From assembly GCA_030706145.1 (NCBI GenBank), contig JAUZPB010000004.1, positions 23,355 to 87,354 on the forward strand: a stretch of DNA of 64,000 nt, given 5' to 3'. A program made the translations under genes and the position numbers. A model generated the notes under the pieces. That model was not told the DNA's origin, did no database searches, and saw only the letters and a list, made by a program, of their open reading frames with translations. Origin of the DNA: Bacteroidota bacterium. Lineage in GTDB: Bacteria > Bacteroidota > Ignavibacteria > Ignavibacteriales > SURF-24. This document shows positions 54,336 through 61,320 of the stretch, piece by piece (the first letter of the stretch is position 1; the number at the start of each line of letters is the position of its first letter).

Positions 54336-56435
54336 TTAATAAGCGAGCATTTCCTTCAATGCTCTGTAGATTCTTTCCCGGGTTGGGAGTACTGCATTTT
54401 CTAAATTAGGATGATAAGGAATCGGAGTGTCCAGTCCTGCAATTCTTTTGACCGGTCCATCAAGGTGCTGGAAACAGTTATCAGCTATTCTAGCAGCTAT
54501 TTCAGCACCGAATCCCCCTGTAAGTGAATCCTCATGAATGATAACAACTTTTCCAGTCTTTTTAACAGAATTAAAGATTGTCTCTTCATCCAAAGGATTG
54601 ATAGTCCTTAGATCAATAATTTCAATTGAATATCCCATTTCATTTAGTTTAGCGGCGGCAAAACTTGTTTCATGAACCATTGCACCGTAAGTCACGACAG
54701 AAATGTCATTGCCCTCTTTTATTATCTTTGCTTTGCCAAACGGGACAAGGTAATCTGCATCGGGTTCGGGAGTGGTGGCATAGCTTTGCCTATACAATCC
54801 TTTATGTTCAAGGAACAAGACAGGGTCATTTATTCTTAATGCAGTTTTTAACAATCCCTTTGCATCTGCTGCATTTGATGGATAAGCAATTAGTAGTCCA
54901 GGCATATGTGCAAAAAAGCCTTCAATATTCTGGCTGTGAAACAGTCCGCCATGAATAAATCCACCGACAGCAACTCGTGTTACAACTGGAGCTTCCCAGT
55001 GATTGTTTGACCTGTAGCGATAAGTAACCATTTCATCTCTGAACTGCATAAAAGCAGGCCAGATATAATCACCGAACTGAATTTCAACAACAGGTTTTAA
55101 GCCATTTAGAGCCATTCCGATTGCAACACCTACAATACTAGCCTCGGCTAAGGGAGAGTTAAATACTCTTTGCAAACCAAACTGAGAGGACAATCCCTTT
55201 GTAGCTGTAAATACGCCTCCTTTATTGTCAGCAACATCCTCGCCGAAAAGATATATCTTATTGTTTCTTTCCATTTCTTCGCGAATGGCGTGATTTATTG
55301 CATCAACCAGTACAATTGGTTTTCCGGATGGTTTATTTTTTTCATAAATAAGTCTTTCTTTTTTCCCACTTTCATCCAGGACATATTTTGTAGCTGTTTC
55401 GGCTTTGGGATCATCATGCGTCATAGCCCAGTTTGCAGCTTCCTCGATATGATTATTTACTTCTTTTTTAAGCTCCTCATAGGCCAGGACAGTCATCACA
55501 TTACGCTTTAACAAAAGCTCAGAAAAATGGTTTATCGGGCACTTCTTTTGATCTGCCTCAATTTCCTCTTGTGTCCTGTATTTTTTCTGGTCATCTGAAG
55601 ATGAATGCGAAAGAAGCCTTACGCAATCGGCTTCGATTAAAACAGGTCCTTTGCCTTGCCTTGCGTACTTAAAGGCAGTTTGTGCCGCGGCATGCATGGC
55701 AAGAAAATCAGTGCCATTTACCCTCAGTCTTAAAAGGTTCTCATAACCTTTCATCATCTCTGCAATGGAGGCATCCTTTCCGCCTGACTGGAATTGAACA
55801 GGGACAGAGATTGCGTATTTGTTATTTTGGATGACGAAAACCACAGGGATTTTCTCCCTGCTTGCCCAATTTACAGCTTCGTGAAATTCTCCTTCACTTG
55901 TTGTGCCTTCGCCGCTGCTGACATATGTAACAGAATTAATTCCCTTTTTTACGTTAGCAAGTGCACTTCCAACAGCCTGAAGGAACTGCGTACCTGTCGG
56001 GCTTGACTGAGTTGGAATATTAAGCTCCTTATATCCCCAATGGCATGGCATCTGCCTGCCGCCTGTCATAGGATCATCGGCTTTTGCAAGCATTGTTAGA
56101 AAAACTTCCTCAGGTTTTACTCCCATAGCTAAAGTAAAAGCCAGATCCCTGTAATATGGGAAGGCCCAGTCAATTCCCTTTTTCATTGCAAGAGCACATG
56201 CAACCTGAGTAGCCTCATGCCCGGCTCCTGGAATATGGAAAAAGGATTTCCCTTGTTTAAGAAGGTTCATGGCTTTTATATCGATTTGCCTCGACATATA
56301 CATCATTCTTAAGGCATTCATCAGCTCATTTTTAGTAAGGCCCCCGAAGGAATCAATTTTCCCTGTTGGGGTTTCCTCCCTTTGGGTTTCAGCAGCCGTC
56401 ATATTCTCTGCTCTATTTTCATTTTCCCTAGTCAT
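54336..56435 (-). CDS. 2-oxoacid dehydrogenase E1, alpha-beta fusion (branched-chain type)
   Basis: 699 residues. The alpha half (about 25-340) has GGRQMPCHWG, the thiamine site SSGEGTTSEGEFHEAVNWA and the phosphorylation-loop region RLLSHSSSDDQ. The beta half (about 365-699) begins KPIVLVDAINHAIREEM and has FGEDVADNKGGVF, NSPLAEASIVGVAIG and VTYGAMVHE. The two are separate genes in many bacteria, but fused in several Bacteroidota/Chlorobi members. It decarboxylates 2-oxoacids and acylates the E2 lipoyl arm. The ATG at 56435 is chosen over the upstream TTG because AAGGA precedes it. Confidence 0.92.
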   Translation of the reverse strand: MTRENENRAENMTAAETQREETPTGKIDSFGGLTKNELMNALRMMYMSRQIDIKAMNLLKQGKSFFHIPGAGHEATQVACALAMKKGIDWAFPYYRDLAFTLAMGVKPEEVFLTMLAKADDPMTGGRQMPCHWGYKELNIPTQSSPTGTQFLQAVGSALANVKKGINSVTYVSSGEGTTSEGEFHEAVNWASREKIPVVFVIQNNKYAISVPVQFQSGGKDASIAEMMKGYENLLRLRVNGTDFLAMHAAAQTAFKYARQGKGPVLIEADCVRLLSHSSSDDQKKYRTQEEIEADQKKCPINHFSELLLKRNVMTVLAYEELKKEVNNHIEEAANWAMTHDDPKAETATKYVLDESGKKERLIYEKNKPSGKPIVLVDAINHAIREEMERNNKIYLFGEDVADNKGGVFTATKGLSSQFGLQRVFNSPLAEASIVGVAIGMALNGLKPVVEIQFGDYIWPAFMQFRDEMVTYRYRSNNHWEAPVVTRVAVGGFIHGGLFHSQNIEGFFAHMPGLLIAYPSNAADAKGLLKTALRINDPVLFLEHKGLYRQSYATTPEPDADYLVPFGKAKIIKEGNDISVVTYGAMVHETSFAAAKLNEMGYSIEIIDLRTINPLDEETIFNSVKKTGKVVIIHEDSLTGGFGAEIAARIADNCFQHLDGPVKRIAGLDTPIPYHPNLENAVLPTRERIYRALKEMLAY

Positions 56436-56469
56436 TTTCTCTATTCCTTCCAATTTTTAATCAACCAGT

Positions 56470-57177
56470 TTATTGGACTGGATGAATTATTTCCCTCTTA
56501 TTCTGCTCATTGACCTTATCATAACTGAAGACCTCGGAAAAGTTGCTCACCAATCTGGATTTTACCTCGCTTAAGTTTATCTCCATTCCCAATTCCTTCT
56601 TTAATGAAGTAACTTCTTTGTCTTTTATTCCGCACGGAATAATTCCATTAAAAAGTGATAAGTCTGTATTAACATTAAAAGCAAAGCCATGCATTGTTAT
56701 CCACCTGCTAACTTTTATTCCAATTGCAGCAATTTTTCTATGGTCTATCCAAACCCCAGTAAGTTTATCTATTCTTGTAGCATTAATTCCATAATCCTTA
56801 CAGGTACGAATAATAACTTCTTCAAGTCCGCGTAGATAAAGGTGAGTATCCTCTTTCCAGAGTTTTAGATCAATTATCGGATAGCCGACAATCTGTCCTG
56901 GCCCATGATATGTAATATCCCCTCCGCGGTCTATCTCGAAGATGGATATATTATTCTTCTTAAGAAACTCCTCTGAGCTTATTAGATTTGCTTTGTCAGT
57001 TACTTTTCCCAATGTATATGTATTGGGATGTTCCAGAAGATAGAGAGTATCATTTATACTGTTGTTTCTTCTTAATTCAAAAGTTTTTTTCTGCAGATCC
57101 CAGGCATTGTCATATGCTATCATGCCAAGGTCGAAATAATCAATTTCTCTAAATGTGAATTGCCTCTCCATAAGCAT
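56470..57177 (-). CDS. lipB: Octanoyl-[ACP]:protein octanoyltransferase
   Basis: 235 residues. LipB moves octanoyl from ACP to apo-E2 for LipA to finish. The motif RGGDITYHGPGQIVGYPI, the Lys in KIAAIGIKVSRW and the nucleophile Cys in GIIPCGIKDKEVTSL are all present. Its start lies 29 bases inside the end of lpdA, and 34 bases separate it from the E1 gene, so it is embedded in the dehydrogenase operon. Confidence 0.94.
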   Translation of the reverse strand: MLMERQFTFREIDYFDLGMIAYDNAWDLQKKTFELRRNNSINDTLYLLEHPNTYTLGKVTDKANLISSEEFLKKNNISIFEIDRGGDITYHGPGQIVGYPIIDLKLWKEDTHLYLRGLEEVIIRTCKDYGINATRIDKLTGVWIDHRKIAAIGIKVSRWITMHGFAFNVNTDLSLFNGIIPCGIKDKEVTSLKKELGMEINLSEVKSRLVSNFSEVFSYDKVNEQNKREIIHPVQ

Positions 57178-58549
57178 TTGCTACTGCTTCCATATTTGAT
57201 TCTGATAAAGTTGGATGTGCATGAACAGTTTTGATGATTGTTTCAAATGTTGCCTCCATTGATTTAGCTAGTGTGAACTCGGCAATAAGTTCTGTCGCTT
57301 CAGAGCCTATTATATGAGCGCCCAAAAGTTCACCATATTTACTATCAAAAATTACTTTTACCATTCCTTCTCTTTCTCCAACGGCAAAAGCTTTACCGCT
57401 GGCCGAATAAGGAAATCTTCCAATTTTTAGATCATAGCCTTCTGCCAAAGCTTTTTCTTCTGTCAAACCTACGCTTGCAACCTGGGGCTGGCAATAAGTG
57501 CACCCCGGGATCATATCATAATCAATTGCAGGAGGATTTAATCCCTTTATTGTCTCAACGCAATGGATCCCTTCAGCAGAAGCAACGTGAGCAAGCCATG
57601 GTGGGCCTATTACATCTCCAATGGCAAAAATATCATTTATATTTGTCTGATAAGTTCTCTTATCTACTTTTATATGGTTTTTGAATAATTCAATGCCAAG
57701 GTTTTCGAGCCCGAAACCCTCTACATTACCTGTAACACCTATGGCATTTAGAGCAATATCAGCAGAAATAACACTTGTTTTACCCTCGGAATTCAAAGTT
57801 ACTTCAACACGGTTTCCTTTAATTTCTGCCTTCTCGACAATAGATCTGGTATGAATTGTAATACCTTTTTTCTTTAATTCCTTTGTGAGAGCTTCACTGA
57901 TCTCTTTGTCTTCAATGGGCAGTATACTGTTTAAGGCTTCAACTACAGTTACCTTTGTACCAAAGACGCTATAGAAGTATGCAAATTCAATTCCAATTGC
58001 CCCAGCACCAATAATTATCATCTCTGCCGGCATATCTTTTAGTACCATTGCCTCTGTACTTGTAATTATCTTTTCTCCGTCTACAGGGATCTGTTTAATA
58101 GTTCTTGCTCTTGCCCCTGTAGCTATAATTATTTTGCTGGCTTCAATGCTTTCGGTTATATTTCCATTCTGATCAAAAACTTCAAGCACTTTCTCATTAG
58201 CAAATTTTCCAAAGCCTCTGATGCGGTCAATTTTGTTTTTCTTCATCAGATATTCAACATTCCTTGCTAATCTGTCAGCAACATCTCTGCTTCTTTTAAT
58301 AATCTTTGGAAAATCAAACGAGCAATTCTCAACATTTATCCCAAATTGTCCGGCATTTTTAATCTTCTCATACAAATCTGCGTTCTTAAGCAAAGCTTTA
58401 GTGGGGATGCACCCCCAGTTAAGACAAATTCCCCCTAAGTTATCTTTATCAATTATTACTGTCTTAAAACCCAGTTGTGCGGATCTAATGGCAGCTACAT
58501 ACCCACCTGGTCCACCACCTAAAATAGCAATATCATATTTACCTGACAT
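57149..58549 (-). CDS. lpdA: Dihydrolipoyl dehydrogenase (E3)
   Basis: 466-residue flavoenzyme that reoxidises dihydrolipoyl arms with NAD. The FAD loop GGGPGGYVAAI, the redox disulfide GGICLNWGCIPTKALL, the NAD loop IIGAGAIGIEFAYF and the C-terminal HAHPTLSE with the His-Glu base pair are intact. I use the ATG at 58549: the track GTG lies just after a terminator T run, leaving too little room for a leader. It heads the operon lpdA-lipB-E1-E2-lipA. Confidence 0.94.
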   Translation of the reverse strand: MSGKYDIAILGGGPGGYVAAIRSAQLGFKTVIIDKDNLGGICLNWGCIPTKALLKNADLYEKIKNAGQFGINVENCSFDFPKIIKRSRDVADRLARNVEYLMKKNKIDRIRGFGKFANEKVLEVFDQNGNITESIEASKIIIATGARARTIKQIPVDGEKIITSTEAMVLKDMPAEMIIIGAGAIGIEFAYFYSVFGTKVTVVEALNSILPIEDKEISEALTKELKKKGITIHTRSIVEKAEIKGNRVEVTLNSEGKTSVISADIALNAIGVTGNVEGFGLENLGIELFKNHIKVDKRTYQTNINDIFAIGDVIGPPWLAHVASAEGIHCVETIKGLNPPAIDYDMIPGCTYCQPQVASVGLTEEKALAEGYDLKIGRFPYSASGKAFAVGEREGMVKVIFDSKYGELLGAHIIGSEATELIAEFTLAKSMEATFETIIKTVHAHPTLSESNMEAVANAYGEAIHI

Positions 58550-58599
58550 TATTGCCCCGCTATCTGTAATATTCACTTAATATAATCAACAATTGCGTT

Positions 58600-58661
58600 A
58601 AAAAAAACATTCCTGTTATCATAGATCATCTTCATTCTATGTTATCCAGAAGCAGGAATGT
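58600..58661 (-). terminator. Two-tier intrinsic terminator at the end of the endonuclease III remnant
   Basis: On the minus strand a 9-base outer stem ACATTCCTG / CAGGAATGT encloses a perfect 6-base inner stem CATAGA / TCTATG and is followed by TTTTTTTT. It overlaps the last codons of the broken endonuclease gene and insulates lpdA. Confidence 0.6.
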
Positions 58662-58993
58662 ACTTTCCTTGTATTCAACATTTTCAGACATATTCTTGTA
58701 CTCATAAGCGCACAGCTTGAATATTGGACAAATAGAACAATTCGGAAGAGTTTGCCTGCATATCTAATTGGTTTTTCAATTAAAAGAAGGTCAGATTTTG
58801 CAACTTCTTCCCAGCTTTGGAATTCCTTTTTAAGATTAACAAATGACCTATAAGAGTTCCTGTCATTTGTATTTTGTGACAAAATCGTGGCAATTAGTAT
58901 ATCCACCGGGTCCGGATTAGGATTTTTTTGTATAGGCAGACCATATTTTTTTATTAGGAGTTTGTTTATTTTTGCTATCTCTTCTTTTATCAT
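58632..58993 (-). pseudogene. Endonuclease III (Nth-like) with a large internal deletion and frameshift
   Basis: The first ~80 residues match the N-terminus of Nth-type glycosylases (DPVDILIATILSQNTNDRNSY and EKPIRYAG). The expected helix-hairpin-helix with catalytic Lys and the catalytic Asp (roughly 110 residues) is absent. Directly after IRYAG, in the +1 frame, lies the C-terminal iron-sulfur loop CRQTLPNCSICPIFKLC, an exact C-x6-C-x2-C-x5-C, followed by a short tail to a stop at 58632. The frame in the ORF track stops at 58637 with unrelated residues. The junction sequence TGCAGG fits both sides, as expected for deletion between short repeats. The product cannot be a working glycosylase. 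Confidence 0.82.
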
Positions 58994-59209
58994 TGTTTAT
59001 TACCAGCCGGATTATTTATTAAGATAAAAGATTTCCTTTTTAGCTTACAAGACATTTAATTAGAATTTAGATAAAGATTAAAAAGGAATATTGATCTAAT
59101 TAGTGTTACATTTAAATTTAAAATATTTTATTCTGATTAAACGGAATTTTGGATTTTTTCTATATTTTATAAAGTCAGAGGAATCGAAGATAAAAATAGT
59201 GGAGGAATG

Positions 59210-60562
59210 ATGCCCACCTTAATGGTAAGTATTTCTGGCATAAGAGGGATCATCGGTGATGGCCTGGAACCCGATGTTCTTGTCAGATATACGTCGGCCT
59301 ATGCTGATTTTTGCGGCAAAGGTAAGATTGTTGTAGGCAGAGATGCAAGAATCTCTGGTGAGATGGTTAAAAGTATTGTTATAGGGACACTGATTGCCAA
59401 AGGACATGAAGTTATTGATATTGGAATAACCCCTACACCAACGGTTCAGTATACCGTAAAGCAAATAAAAGCTGCAGGCGGAATTGCAATTACAGCAAGC
59501 CATAATCCAAATGAATGGAATGCCCTTAAATTATTAAATAAGACAGGGCAGTTTATGAGTCTTGAGGAAAATGTCGAACTTCAGAGGATCTATGCTGCTG
59601 GTCAAAGCAAATACGAAAGCTGGGATAAGCTAGGTAAACTTACTACTTATTCAGAAGGCCTTTGGAAACATGTCAAAGATGCAATAAACCTTGAATATAT
59701 TGACATTCAGTCTATTAAGAAAAGGAAATTTAAAGTAGTTGCAGACTGCGTAAATGGCGCCGGAGTCTATGTTATACCAAATCTGCTTCGTGAATTCGGC
59801 TGCGAAGTAATTGAGTTGAACACTGAAAAGACAGGAATTTTTCCAAGGCTGCCTGAACCATTGCCTGAAAACCTAACTGAAACAATGAAAGTAGTAAAGC
59901 AAACCGGTGCTGACCTTGCTGTTGTAGTAGATCCGGATGTTGACCGCTTGGTTTTAATTACTGAAAAAGGTGAACCCTTTGGCGAAGAAAATACAATAAC
60001 ACAGGCAGTTAAGTTTGTTCTTTCAAAGAAAAAAGGTAATGTAGCTGTTAACCTATCAACTACAAGAGCTGTAGATGATGTTGCAGGTGAATTTGGATGC
60101 CAGGTATTCCGCTCCCCGGTTGGAGAAGCTAATGTCGTAAAGAAAATGATTGAAACAGGATCTATAATAGGTGGAGAAGGCAGCGGTGGTGTTATTTATC
60201 CAGCACTTCATTATGGACGAGATGCCCTGGTTGGCATTGCTATAACACTTCAGCACCTGCTTGAGTTTGGAGGAACATTAGGTGAATTGAAGAAATCACT
60301 TCCGCAGTATTTTATTGCTAAAAGAAAGATTGAACTCCTTGGCCATAATCCTGATGATATCATTAAAGAGCTTAGAGATAAGTACTGTAACGAAAAAATA
60401 AATACTGAAGATGGATTGAAAATCGATTTTGCTGATCATTGGGTACATTTCAGGAAGTCAAATACTGAACCAATAATAAGATGTATTACAGAGGCAAAGT
60501 CAATAGATGAGGCAGAAAGATATATTGATAAGTACTTTTCTGAAATAAAGGGCTTTTTTTAA
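59210..60562 (+). CDS. glmM: Phosphohexomutase, phosphoglucosamine mutase-like
   Basis: 450 residues of the alpha-D-phosphohexomutase family. The N-terminal SISGIRGIIGDGL, the phosphoserine loop ITASHNPNEWNALK, the metal loop VDPDVDRLVLI, the sugar loop GGEGSGGVIYP and the phosphate loop RKSNTEPIIRC are all present. Archaeal-type and FCB GlmM proteins look like this, but phosphomannomutase or phosphoglucomutase activity is not excluded. GGAGGA precedes two adjacent ATGs; the second (59210) has better spacing. It would supply glucosamine-1-phosphate for wall and LPS precursors. Confidence 0.85.
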   Translation: MPTLMVSISGIRGIIGDGLEPDVLVRYTSAYADFCGKGKIVVGRDARISGEMVKSIVIGTLIAKGHEVIDIGITPTPTVQYTVKQIKAAGGIAITASHNPNEWNALKLLNKTGQFMSLEENVELQRIYAAGQSKYESWDKLGKLTTYSEGLWKHVKDAINLEYIDIQSIKKRKFKVVADCVNGAGVYVIPNLLREFGCEVIELNTEKTGIFPRLPEPLPENLTETMKVVKQTGADLAVVVDPDVDRLVLITEKGEPFGEENTITQAVKFVLSKKKGNVAVNLSTTRAVDDVAGEFGCQVFRSPVGEANVVKKMIETGSIIGGEGSGGVIYPALHYGRDALVGIAITLQHLLEFGGTLGELKKSLPQYFIAKRKIELLGHNPDDIIKELRDKYCNEKINTEDGLKIDFADHWVHFRKSNTEPIIRCITEAKSIDEAERYIDKYFSEIKGFF

Positions 60563-60573
60563 TTGTTTTAAAT

Positions 60574-60610
60574 GCGCTGGGGAATATGAGAGAAAAATAT
60601 TTCCCAGTGC
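60574..60610. terminator. Bidirectional intrinsic terminator between glmM and the phosphoribosyltransferase gene
   Basis: GCGCTGGGGAATAT and ATATTTCCCAGTGC form a 14-base stem with two wobble or mismatch positions. It lies between two convergent genes, 12 bases after the glmM stop. Confidence 0.55.
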
Positions 60611-60611
60611 T

Positions 60612-61259
60612 TTAATACTGGTAATTTTCATTTCTTTGTAAAATGTCGATTACTTCTTCATCAGAGACTTGAGAAAAGTCCTCATAGTAAGATCCTACTC
60701 CAGAAAAATCCCGGCTGCTAATTGCACATACTACTTCATCTGCAATTACTGCAATGCTATGACAAGTTTCTTCAGGGGCAACAGGAACAGAAACAATAAC
60801 TTTCATTTTCCCTTTTCCTTTTAAGGCCCGGACTGCAGCTTTCATAGTGGCACCTGTAGCCATTCCGTCGTCAACTAAAATTATTTTTTTACCTGTTAAA
60901 TTTGGGAAGGGCCTGTTATTCCTATAAAACTTCTCCCTTCTATTTAATTCTTCTGTCTCAAGCTTCAAGACAGTTTTTATCATATCATCAGAGATATTGA
61001 AGATCCTTATAACATTGTCGTTGAATATTTTTAGCCCGCCTGAAGCTATTGCACCAAAAGCCAGTTCTTCCCGTCCCGGCACGCCAAGTTTTCTTACAAG
61101 AAAAACATCAAGAGGAGCATGGATCAATTGTGAAACTTCATATGCAACCGGAACTCCACCCCTTGGCAAAGCAAGAATTAGAACATCTTCCCGGTTTGAA
61201 TAATCCATTAATAGTTCAGCTAACTTTTCTCCTGCATCTTTCCTGTCGATAAAGTACAT
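60612..61259 (-). CDS. Phosphoribosyltransferase family protein
   Basis: 215 residues of the type I PRTase fold (COG1926-like). The PRPP loop is ILVDDGMATGATMKAA, and the N-terminal region LILALPRGGVPVAYEVSQLI with VRKLGVPGREELAFGAIA is typical. These are often annotated as predicted phosphoribosyltransferases; substrate is unknown. It is not apt or hpt by motif. It converges on glmM and starts about 60 bases after the end of the T9SS protein gene on the same strand. Confidence 0.88.
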   Translation of the reverse strand: MYFIDRKDAGEKLAELLMDYSNREDVLILALPRGGVPVAYEVSQLIHAPLDVFLVRKLGVPGREELAFGAIASGGLKIFNDNVIRIFNISDDMIKTVLKLETEELNRREKFYRNNRPFPNLTGKKIILVDDGMATGATMKAAVRALKGKGKMKVIVSVPVAPEETCHSIAVIADEVVCAISSRDFSGVGSYYEDFSQVSDEEVIDILQRNENYQY

Positions 61260-61320
61260 ATATATTTCCCCCCGGCTGCTTAAGATATTTTATATCTATT
61301 TACTGTTAGGAAAATCTTCC

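Noticed and set aside
61284-61298. AGATAT-TTT-ATATCT palindrome between the phosphoribosyltransferase and T9SS genes
   Set aside because: Short and fully A/T-G poor; expected often by chance in this composition and lacking a T run.
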